Assembly: GCA_910574455.1 (NCBI GenBank)
Contig: CAJSYZ010000008.1
Coordinates: forward strand, 3,598,707 to 3,662,706
Direction: 5' to 3'
Source: Trichaptum fuscoviolaceum
Lineage: Eukaryota > Basidiomycota > Agaricomycetes > Hymenochaetales > Trichaptaceae
DNA length: 64,000 nt
The position numbers and the translations under genes were made by a program. Below, in pieces: positions 55,471 to 64,000 of the stretch (position 1 is its first letter; every line of letters begins with the position of its first letter). The notes beneath the pieces were generated by a model. It was not told the origin of the DNA, ran no database searches, and saw only the letters and a program-made list of their open reading frames with translations.

Positions 55471-56285
55471 CGGCAGGCCTTCGGCAGCTTGTTCTGCCTT
55501 TCAGCTCTACCTGGGCCGTGCGTGCCGACGCAGCCTTGTCAGGGCTTCGCCCGGCAGCACAGCAGGGCCCCGCAGTGCCCGCACTCATTTGAAATAAGTA
55601 TTATATTAACTTACAGTGCCTGGACTACGGTCCAGGCCTATCTAACATTTCAAATAAATACTTTAAATGCAAAAAAGCACACGCTAGGCGGTGCGCGTGG
55701 CGGGCCTTGCGCGCGCGCGCGCACGCGGCGGGGAATAGCGCGCCATTCCCGCCACCCCCGGTGGGGTGGTGCGCAGCCGGTGCATGGCGCGTCGGGCGCA
55801 CCATCCACTGGCCAGGCCCACGGAGTAAAAAAAAGGCAGAGGCATACAAGCGCTATGCAGGTGAGGAGAAGCGCGGCGGGCAGGCCCTCGCTTCTCGCTC
55901 CCAGACGCGCTGCCGCTGTCTATCTCTGCGGGCGACCGGTGCCAAGCTCTCAGAAAGACTCAGGGTGTTGACGTTTGGTCGCTCTCAGATCACACAGGCA
56001 CACAAGACAGTTCCGGGTGGGTTCCTCTACCCATCCGACCTCCTCGTCCTCGGCAAGGATGCTCAGCTCAGTTTCGAAGTGATGAGGTTGAGGAAGGTGG
56101 GCTGCTTGCGGAGGATTTGCTTGAGGATAGGGGAGGTTTCTTGAAAAGGGGAAAGAGAGTGTGAGCTCGCAAGCGTCTATCACGCACGGCTCAGTGAGTG
56201 TGGTGCAACTGCGGTTAAAAAACAAGCCACTGTCAGTCAAATCTGATGTGTTACTCACCATTGCAAAGACGACTTGAAACTAAAC
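55471..56285. other. GC-rich stretch, no supported gene
   Basis: It contains alternating GCGC runs (55710-55735) and short open frames on both strands without family likeness. Confidence 0.35.
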
Positions 56286-56535
56286 GGAATGACGCACCGC
56301 CAGGGAATGCACCACCCGCACCGGATAAGAGCTTCTACATGATGTGGTCTAACTCCTTCTGCTTCTTCGCCTCGTACTCCTCCTTCTATGCTTCCTGCGA
56401 GGCGTCGAGCCATGAGATCGTCTCGTTGATGGCAGTCTCTAGCTTTGCCTTGTTCTCGGGCTTGCGCTTGTCCTTGAGCTTCTCGCCGTTCAGAGAGTTA
56501 AGGAGGTTGTAAGAGTGGGACTCGTTGCCCGAGGC
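56286..56535 (-). pseudogene. Hsp70 C-terminal fragment
   Basis: The minus strand reads ASGNESHSYNLLNSLNGEKL, then KLETAINETISWLDASQEA, stop, KEEYEAKKQKELDHIM, stop, KLLSGAGGAFPGG. This is the lid subdomain and Gly-rich tail of a cytosolic-type Hsp70 chaperone, with two in-frame TAG codons (56398-56396, 56337-56335). There is no intron, no 5' part and no EEVD end. It is a dead fragment, perhaps captured by a transposon. Confidence 0.8.
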
Positions 56536-57642
56536 CTAGAAAGCCGCGCTTACGAGCATACAGCTCGCGCCCGAAGGCGAGAGGCTGCGGAAGCAGAAGC
56601 AAGACGGCGTTTGCGCGCAGCAAACGCCTTCTTGCCCATCGTCCATAGCTCTGAGGGCGTGAAGAAGAGTGAAGAAAGAGTGAAAGACGACGTTCGTGAT
56701 GCGTGCAGATAGCGCGCCACGACCCTGAGAATCGCGTGAAATTACTACATATGGTATGTCTCACACTTTTTTTTTGCTTCAAACATATCAATAACATACT
56801 CTTTGAATTTAATGCAGATAGAATGAGCTCAGGCACAGTACCGTATTAGCTTAATTATGCTCTAATAAATGTACTCAAAAAGCATGGAGGCTAAAGGGTG
56901 TACTGGGAAGTGTACACATTAAAACCTATAGCAGAAATACATGATTCATGCATATCTGTTCAGATTCATTGATTTCTTTTATACCTTACGTTCCTCGGAT
57001 CTCTTTCACAATTTATCTTTCCATTCTATGGTAACTATAACAGCTCTCGTAAAGTTATGGGCTTTATAGGAGCTGTAAAAATGGCTATAGAAATGAAACA
57101 ATGCTTAAAAGTGGCCATTTTGAGCACTTTTGGGTCAAATCTCAACATTTGTAGCAGATTACACAATATTAACGACAACCAAAAAATGCAGTAATACTAC
57201 ATAGCAGTAATAGAGGCACTATGTAAAGCAATATAGGTGCTAGATTGTAAGTTATGAAGAGAATTGTTGTGAAGTAAACAAAACCATCAGAGAGTCGAGC
57301 ATATCAGTACAAGTTTCACTCGAAGTGATTGATTAGAAGCACCACTTTCGAGTTCAACTACTTCCACTGTACCTATCAACAAGATTCTTTTTTAGAGCTC
57401 TTCCAATTGCATAGAACTGCTATTTGACAAAAAATAGAAGTCTCAGAGACACTCAAAGAAATACAAATGAATAAATACTGTTAGAACAGCAGTTTTTAGC
57501 ATTGTTATGCTACTTGTTCAACAACAAAGTACATGAATGCTATTAAAATAAATACGATAATTTACTATCAGTCTATTTATTTTGCGTAGCATAATGTGCC
57601 TGAAACACACTCAAACGATTGTTTTAATTTTGAGTGAAAAGT
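56536..57642. other. A+T-rich interval, no supported gene
   Basis: I see no coding exon or RNA gene. Confidence 0.4.
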
Positions 57643-57728
57643 GTGTCCGGCGATGCCTCGGATGAATGCTCCGGGAATCGCCGGACACAACTTTGAGGAG
57701 ACAAATGTGTCGAAGGACAACTTCGACA
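57643..57728. repeat. Two adjacent perfect hairpins
   Basis: GTGTCCGGCGAT (57643-57654) pairs with ATCGCCGGACAC (57677-57688). A second stem, TGTCGAAG with CTTCGACA, spans 57708-57728 around a 5-nt loop. Confidence 0.6.
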
Positions 57729-58071
57729 ACATATTTAAATTAAATCATTCGCTCCTTGCTCACAGTTTCTCTGTGTTTCAGATGTATATATATTAAGTAT
57801 TGTATTAATGTAATAATATACATAATTTAGATACAAGAGAAATAGAACAAGCATACCAGGTTAACCTCTCGTTCTTGTCATGTAACATTTGCGTGAAGCT
57901 TGCGTTGTCCTCAGACGTCTACCAAGCTTGAAAATCATCGAGGCAGAAGTTCGTCGGGTCATACAGAGCACGCTTCTGGGGTCTCTCGCCGCTGGGACCG
58001 GTGGTGGGGTGCAGAGGTGTATCTGAAGGGCCTGCGGACAAAGGTGGCCGTAGCATGGTTGCTGTGGCTGG

Positions 58072-58435
58072 TATCTCACAGTGGCTGGTGTTGCAATCAC
58101 TTGCAATCGCCTGACAGACGCATTAATAAGGTTTGGATCCTCTGAATGTCGCGCATCAAGGTGTTAGTTGCGTCAAGGCAGACCAGGGAAGGGAAGAAAT
58201 CTCTTGCAATAATGTGACAGAGCCGCCAGTAGCTGGTGTTGCAATTGCTAGCGATTGCCCGACAACCGCCTTGATAAGGTTTGGATATCCTGACCGCGGA
58301 GCATCAAGATAGTTGTTGGTTGTGTCGAGGTGGACAAGGAAGGGAAGAAACCTCTTGCAATAATGTGTGATAGAGACTCTGTACGACTGTTGACCAGGTT
58401 TTTGCTGACGGCGCTGCAATTGTTGCGGTTGTTGT
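58072..58435. repeat. Degenerate tandem repeat, unit about 145 bp
   Basis: Shared landmarks are CTGGTGTTGCAAT (58082, 58222), AAGGTTTGGAT (58130, 58276), GCATCAAG (58152, 58305) and GGGAAGAAA..CTCTTGCAATAATGTG (58191, 58341). Two full copies and a partial one are present. No common reading frame is evident. Confidence 0.5.
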
Positions 58436-58436
58436 C

Positions 58437-59162
58437 CTCAGAGTTTGGGAGAGCGGAGGAACGACGGGAATGGACTGCGACCGGCGGTTGTTAGCATCCT
58501 CGTAATGAAGATGAGGGTGAAGGTTCGCGCCGCATGCTTGCTTGCGCTGCACCTATAAGAAAGATTAGCATTGAACGGCAAGAAGTGCAGGATTCGGAGT
58601 GACGCACCTGGCCCATTTACGGCCTTCTTACTCCTCCGCGGCCACCATACTTTCATTGCGAAACCTCCGGAAGGATTTGAAGAAAAAGAATAAAGAATAA
58701 TGAGAGTAGAAAGGGAGAAAACGACGTACTCGTCGTGAAATTGGGAGAAAAGGACAAGGACGACGCACGCGCGCGCCACCATACTAGTAAGCGCCGGCGC
58801 TTATTTTCGCGCACTGGCAGTGTCGCAACATTAATTGTAATTTAACGGCAACATCATATTGCAAATAAAAAAGATTAACCTATAGTACTAGATAGAAGCT
58901 ATTTTATATCAAATTGCAAGGGGCTGGGCCCCGGTAGCGAGATTATTGCGTTGCAAATGCGCCAGGGATCAAAACCAGGCTGTATTACCGAATTCAGCCT
59001 GGTCCCTGACGCGGGATGCATGCCGTGAGGTGCCGTGAGGCGGCACCCCGGCATTAAGCTGCCGCACAGGCCAAAAAAGCTATGGTCCCGTTACCGCGAT
59101 AACTTTAGAAACGGGTTGCGATAATTATCGCGGATCTATAAGATTATTAGTTGGTACGGCTC
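58437..59162 (-). repeat. Left inverted-repeat arm (about 726 bp)
   Basis: It is the reverse complement of 62717-63440, with about 85-90% identity in the inner 250 bp. It includes GTACCAACTAATAATCTTAT at the inner end, the hairpin CCAGGCTGAATTCGGTAATA, AAGCGCCGGCGCTTA and a short conserved open stretch (AMKVWWPRRSKKAVNG in this arm) followed by a GTGCGT splice-donor-like site, as if the repeat carries the start of a gene. Confidence 0.75.
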
Positions 59163-62100
59163 GCTACAGAACGCATTCGCCGCCATGACGCCCGCCGCCA
59201 AGAACGTTCACAATCCCGAAGCCCCGCCCCCAGCGGATTTTCAGTAGGGTCGTATTGCTCAGTCGCGCCCTATACGACCCAACCGCCCTTGTGGCCGAAG
59301 AACTCTCTTAATAATGGTCCCTTGTATTTAACCATCTCTACAATAGACCGTCGTCTTCGACGACATTTGAAGTTCCCGGTACAGGTTAGCGACGGAAAGA
59401 CGGATGCCTTAGCCACAGTAATGTTAGACAGCGGTGCGTCGGGAACTTTCATAAATTCCCGCTACGTTTCGCGACACGGACTCCAGACCCGGGACTTGGT
59501 AATCCCGATACTTTTGCGCAACGCGGACAATTCCCCGAACGCGATTGGACGCATCACCAAGGAAGTAGTCCTCAACGTCAAGATGAAGGGACACTTAGAA
59601 CAGTTGACCATGGCCGTCGCGGATATTGGCGACAACGATATTATCATGGGGATCGACTGGTTGCGGCACCATAACCCAACCATTGACTGGACCAACGATG
59701 TGGTCGATCTCAACCGCTGCCCGCCTCAGTGTGACAACCAGCAACGCCTGGTCCCGCTTCCCCGCCTCACCATAGCAGAAGAAGTCGAGACCCCCTGGGG
59801 GCCCAACAGGACCCAGGCCGAATGGGAAGCTGTCCCACCAGGATTTCGGTACTCAGAAAAATATTGGGACCTGTACCACAACGCTGAATCCTACTTCGTC
59901 ACGACGGACGACCATTTCGCGTACAAAATTGCCGCCTCGTACACCCACTCCCAGGCCATTGCTGAGAAGTCAGCAGTGAAGGAAGGCGAGAAAACCTTCG
60001 AGGAACTAGTTCCCCCCGAATTTCGTGAGTTTGCCGACGTTTTCTCGAAAGTTGAATCCGAAAGGCTTCCACTGCGCAAGCCGTATGATCACGCCATAGA
60101 TTTAGAACCCGGGAAGGTTCCCCCGTACAGCAAAATCTATCCGTTGGCCCCGGCCGAACACAACGCCCTTCGCGAATTCGTTGACGAAAACCTGCGCAAA
60201 GGGTACATACGACCTTCGAAATCCCCTGCAGCGGCTCCCGTCTTTTTTATCAAGAAAAAGGACGGAACCTTGCGCATGGTAGTCGATTACCGACGGCTGA
60301 ACGATATCACGGTCAAGAATCGATACCCGCTTCCCCTCACGATGGAACTCGTAGACGCGCTGCAAAAGGCGAAGGTTTTCACGACTCTGGATTTACGATG
60401 GGGCTACCACAATGTGCGACTGAAGCAAGGCGACGAGTGGAAGGCCGCATTTCGGACTCAGGCAGGACATTTCGAACCAACGGTGATGACATTCGGGCTC
60501 ACGAATGCCCCGGCGACCTTCCAGCACATGATGAACGATATCTTCAAGGACCTCATTGGAGTATACGTGATCATCTATCTTGACGACTTGCTAATCTTTT
60601 CCAAAGATGAATCACAGCACGATGAACACGTACAGGAAGTCCTTAAGCGGCTACGCGAAAACGACTTGTTCTGCAAACCCGAAAAGTGCAAATTCAAACA
60701 GACTTCAGTCGAGTATCTCGGGATGATTATTTCGCAGGGAAAGGTGGCGATGGATCCCGCCAAAGTACAGGCGGTCCTCGACTGGCCTACCCCGAAAAAG
60801 GTGAAAGACATTCAAGCCTTCCTCGGGTTCGCGAATTTCTATCGACGCTTTATTCGGGATTTCTCACACATCGTCAAACCGCTCACAACGCTGCTGAAGA
60901 AGGACATTCGCTGGGCCTGGACAGAAAACCAGCAGTTCAATTTCAACTATCTCAAGCGCATGTTCACGACCGCCCCCGTCCTGATGATGCCAGACATGTC
61001 GCAACAATTCATCGTGGAATGCGACGCCTCTGATTTCGCGACAGGCGCGGTCTTGTCCCAGGAAGGCGACGACGGGCTGATACATCCGGTCGCCTTTTTC
61101 TCGAAATCCCTCAACGATGCGGAACGCAACTACGAGATTTATGACAAGGAGCTACTTGCGATTATTAGAGCTCTTGACGAGTGGCGACATTATCTCGAAG
61201 GTGCAAGTCATAAACTCGATATCGTGTCTGACCACAAGAATCTGTTATATTTCTCTGAATCCCGAACGCTGACGCGACGCCAAGCCCGGTGGAGTCTGTT
61301 CCTCACCCGCTTCGACTTTACAATTCGCCATCGCCCAGGGCGACTCGGGGGCAAACCCGACGCCATGTCACGACGCATCGATCTTCAACCAGAAGGCGAA
61401 GACAACACGGGACGGACCCTCTTGACCCCCGAAATGTTTCGACTAAAGGCAATTCGTCGGGGAATGACGCAAGTACACGGGGATCAGGCCCTCCTACAAC
61501 GCATTCGTAAGTCAGACCAGTATGAAGACGAATTGGTGGACGCGATCGAGCTGGTCAAGTCCAAGGCGCCTCGAGTCCTGACCAAGGAACTTGAGGACTG
61601 GAGCACCGAAGAAGGCCTCATCCTGTACCAGGGTAAGGTTTACGTCCCGAAAGACGAGACCATTCGCCGGGATGTGGTGAAGACTTACCACGACAGTCTC
61701 CCCGCCGGACATCCTGGACGTTGGAAAACGTTTGAGATGGTAAGCCGCAACTACTGGTGGCCCGGGATGTCTAACTTCGTAGAACGATACGTTTCGGGAT
61801 GCGACACCTGTGCACGCACGAAGAACCGATCCCAACGCCCGGTAGGACTCCTGCAACCGAACGAAATCCCGCAGGGCCCCTGGCAGGCGATTTCGTGCAA
61901 TTTCATCACCCAGCTTCCCCGCTCTGAGGATTACAACGCAATTTTCGTGGTGGTCGACTGTCTCACCAAGCAAGCGCATTTTATCCCGACTACGTCTGAC
62001 GTCGATGCACCAGAAACTGCAGAACTCTTCCTGCAACACGTCTGGAAGCTGCACGGAACCCCCCGCCAGATCATATCCGACCGAGGACCACAGTTTGTCG

Positions 62101-62732
62101 CGCAGTTCATGAAAGCCCTCTTTTCCCGACTCGGTATCAAGGGTACCACGTCGACTGCGTATCACCCGCAGACGGATGGGCAAACCGAAAGGGTAAACCA
62201 AGAGCTGGAACAATATTTATGGGCTTTCATAGATACACGACAAGAAAACTGGGCCGGATTACTCCCAATGGCAGAGTTCGCGCACAACACGAAAGCGCAT
62301 GCGGCAACACGACAATCCCCGTTCGCGCTTGTCTACAGCTACAATCCCGAATTCACGATTGCCCCAAGCGACGGCCTGTCCACGGTCCCCGCCGCGGACG
62401 CACGACTACAGGAGCTTCAGCAGGCACAGGAAGAGGCAAGAGCGGCTTTGGAGGTTGCGGCAGAACGCATGAAGCAGCACTACGATCAGGCCCGGAACGA
62501 GGCCCCGCAGTACGCAGTCGGGGATAAAGTATGGCTCGAGGCGACGAACGTTTGGCGACCGGGAGCGCGCAAATTATTACCGAAACGACTAGGGCCGTAT
62601 AAAGTGAAGGCAAAGCTAAGTGACCTCACCTACGAACTCGAACTCCCCGCGTTGCTGAAGATTCATCCCGTATTTCACTATCGCTGCTCTCGCCATACCA
62701 CGAAGACGATATTCCCGAGCCGTACCAACTAA
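59163..62732 (+). CDS. Gypsy protease-RT-RNase H-integrase frame without gag or LTRs
   Basis: The frame is open for about 1190 codons from the left repeat edge; no in-frame ATG starts it (the first codon counted for numbering is TTG at 59151). Protease has MLDSGASGTF (D93); RT has TTLDLRWGYHNV and YLDD 476-479; RNase H begins FIVECDASDFATG; the integrase zinc finger and SDRGPQF and TERVNQELEQY are present. The first integrase catalytic Asp is replaced: SCNFITQLP (N917, codon AAT 61899) where the nested element has SCDFITQLP. Near 62685 the frame slips, so the C-terminus reads YRCSRHTTK rather than the expected HVSLL-type text, and there is no chromodomain. It has no LTR, gag or polypurine tract: a truncated passenger between inverted repeats. 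Confidence 0.85.
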   Translation, partial: ATERIRRHDARRQERSQSRSPAPSGFSVGSYCSVAPYTTQPPLWPKNSLNNGPLYLTISTIDRRLRRHLKFPVQVSDGKTDALATVMLDSGASGTFINSRYVSRHGLQTRDLVIPILLRNADNSPNAIGRITKEVVLNVKMKGHLEQLTMAVADIGDNDIIMGIDWLRHHNPTIDWTNDVVDLNRCPPQCDNQQRLVPLPRLTIAEEVETPWGPNRTQAEWEAVPPGFRYSEKYWDLYHNAESYFVTTDDHFAYKIAASYTHSQAIAEKSAVKEGEKTFEELVPPEFREFADVFSKVESERLPLRKPYDHAIDLEPGKVPPYSKIYPLAPAEHNALREFVDENLRKGYIRPSKSPAAAPVFFIKKKDGTLRMVVDYRRLNDITVKNRYPLPLTMELVDALQKAKVFTTLDLRWGYHNVRLKQGDEWKAAFRTQAGHFEPTVMTFGLTNAPATFQHMMNDIFKDLIGVYVIIYLDDLLIFSKDESQHDEHVQEVLKRLRENDLFCKPEKCKFKQTSVEYLGMIISQGKVAMDPAKVQAVLDWPTPKKVKDIQAFLGFANFYRRFIRDFSHIVKPLTTLLKKDIRWAWTENQQFNFNYLKRMFTTAPVLMMPDMSQQFIVECDASDFATGAVLSQEGDDGLIHPVAFFSKSLNDAERNYEIYDKELLAIIRALDEWRHYLEGASHKLDIVSDHKNLLYFSESRTLTRRQARWSLFLTRFDFTIRHRPGRLGGKPDAMSRRIDLQPEGEDNTGRTLLTPEMFRLKAIRRGMTQVHGDQALLQRIRKSDQYEDELVDAIELVKSKAPRVLTKELEDWSTEEGLILYQGKVYVPKDETIRRDVVKTYHDSLPAGHPGRWKTFEMVSRNYWWPGMSNFVERYVSGCDTCARTKNRSQRPVGLLQPNEIPQGPWQAISCNFITQLPRSEDYNAIFVVVDCLTKQAHFIPTTSDVDAPETAELFLQHVWKLHGTPRQIISDRGPQFVAQFMKALFSRLGIKGTTSTAYHPQTDGQTERVNQELEQYLWAFIDTRQENWAGLLPMAEFAHNTKAHAATRQSPFALVYSYNPEFTIAPSDGLSTVPAADARLQELQQAQEEARAALEVAAERMKQHYDQARNEAPQYAVGDKVWLEATNVWRPGARKLLPKRLGPYKVKAKLSDLTYELELPALLKIHPVFHYRCSRHTTKTIFPSRTN

Positions 62733-63440
62733 TAATCTTATAGATCTGCGATAATTACCGCAACCCGTTTCTAAAGTTATCGCGATAACGGGACCATAGC
62801 ATTTTTGGCCTGTGCGGCAGCTTAATGCCGGGGTGCCGCCTCACGGCACCTCACGGCATGCATCCCGCGTCAGGGACCAGGCTGAATTCGGTAATACAGC
62901 CTGGTTTTGATCACAGGTGCGTTTGCTTCGCAATAATTTAGCTACCGGGGCCAGCCCCTAGTAATTTGATATAAAATAGCTTTAAGCTATTGCAATAGGT
63001 TAATCTTTTTTATTTGATTTATGACGCAGCAGCTGATTTTTAATTAATGTTGCGACACTGCGCGAAAGTAAGCGCCGGCGCTTACGGTGTCGTGCGCGCG
63101 CGTTGTCCGTCCTTTTCTCCCACTTTCACGACGACTACGTCCTTTTCTCCTCTTTTCCACTCTCATTCTTCTTTTTTCTTCTTCTCCAAACTATTTCGGA
63201 GGGTTCGCAACGCAAGTATGTTGGCTGCAGAGGAGTAAGAAGGCCGTAAATGAGACAGGTGCGTCTCTCCGAATCCTGCACTTCTTGCCGTTCAAAGCTA
63301 ATCTTTACTGTCCGTGTATCTATAGGTGCAGCGCAAGCAAGCGCGCGGCGCGAACCTTCACTCTCATCTTCATTGCAAGAATCTGGACGATACCACAGGA
63401 CGCAGACCATGCCAATCATTCCTCCGCTCTCCCAAATCCG
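62717..63440 (+). repeat. Right inverted-repeat arm (about 724 bp)
   Basis: It is the inverted partner of 58437-59162. The inner end is GAGCCGTACCAACTAATAAT; landmarks include TCACGGCACCTCACGGCATG, TAAGCGCCGGCGCTTA and AGGAGTAAGAAGGCCGTAAA before a GTGCGT donor-like site. Homology to the left arm fades after CCTCCGCTCTCCCAAA. Confidence 0.75.
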
Positions 63441-64000
63441 AGAACAGCTGTTGCTGCAAACACGACATCTGCAACAAACGCAGCGCCGATAGCGACAATC
63501 GCCATTGTTAATCTGGACAACAATCATACCAGGATGATCGCGATCACGAGCAAGAGTTGAACGGGTTGGAATCCAAGCAGCGTGCTCCACGGCCTAATCT
63601 CTATCCACAGCTCATACATTCTCACAGCTTCTCCTCGGCATCTGCTCTTCAGCAACAGCACGCCCAATCTAATGGGGCGAAATATGCGGGAAGGGCCATT
63701 CCTTTTGAACAACGCAAGACTGGGACAACCCTGCGCAAGAACTCGACGATCAACGCTGCTGTGGCTGCGTAGAAAAGAGGTAGGTACGTCGACTACAAAT
63801 CCGTTCTACCAAATGCGTCCTGGCTTAACGATTGAACCTTCCAGGCTCCGAGACAAACAGGTAGCTGCTTAAAGGGCTAGAAATGGATCAGTAATGCGAT
63901 GATAGAACTGCGGCAGTGAGGATGCGCCTTCGCAACCGCGCACGATCTGCGTGATCGACGGTTTGTGAAGGCTAAATTTAGTATGTTTGTTTTCGCTTTT
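63441..64000. other. Sequence outside the right arm, no supported gene
   Basis: Short plus-strand open stretches (for example 63557-63770) could be exons of the gene whose start lies in the repeat arm, but no family is recognisable and the window ends. Confidence 0.3.

Overview
The window looks like a repeat-dense, gene-poor stretch of a basidiomycete (Agaricomycete) fungal genome. The supporting signs are spliceosomal introns of about 46-65 nt with GT/AG borders, lineage-specific fungal gene families (TET/JBP-like and JmjC-like dioxygenases, small membrane/coiled-coil proteins), a very large fungal Helitron RepHel protein, and Ty3/gypsy chromoviruses with C-terminal chromodomains. The species cannot be named from the sequence alone.

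Positions 1-23.6 kb are a Helitron neighbourhood. Two homologous Helitron 5' ends (minus strand, about 578 and 23588) and three homologous 3' ends (719, 12432, 12504; GC-rich hairpin, about 14 nt, then CTAA) can be read. The best-defined unit runs from 23588 down to 12504. It carries an uninterrupted Rep/helicase frame (2216 codons) and, on the other strand, a spliced JmjC-domain gene. Between 12432 and the next 3' end at 719 lie a TET/JBP-like dioxygenase gene, a convergent 397-aa gene, two related Agaricomycete-type genes, a small membrane protein gene, an MFS transporter fragment and long non-coding duplications. Left of 578, another Helitron begins and contains rearranged pieces of an exportin-2 (CSE1-like) gene.

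Positions 23.6-33.6 kb hold degenerate sequence followed by a tandem pair of intact, spliced paralogues (739 and 720 aa) of unknown function. Positions 33.6-35.2 kb are non-coding repeats: scattered GGTAA words, a 21-bp tandem repeat and a 376-bp foldback.

Positions 35.2-55.4 kb are nested LTR retrotransposons. An outer chromovirus (38.1-54.8 kb) is split by a complete young element on the minus strand (40293-46632, 576-bp LTRs with one visible difference, TSD CCTTC) and by a 2.4-kb LTR-like insertion (48188-50586, TSD ATGAG). A second copy of that insertion at 35658-38121 has mismatched flanks, which suggests recombination. Both chromoviruses carry a canonical -1 frameshift heptamer directly before the gag stop. 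The outer one also carries two extra ORFs after the chromodomain.

Positions 55.4-64 kb contain repeat ends, a broken Hsp70 fragment and a 5-kb structure in which an open gypsy protease-RT-integrase frame, without gag or LTRs, sits between about 725-bp inverted repeats.
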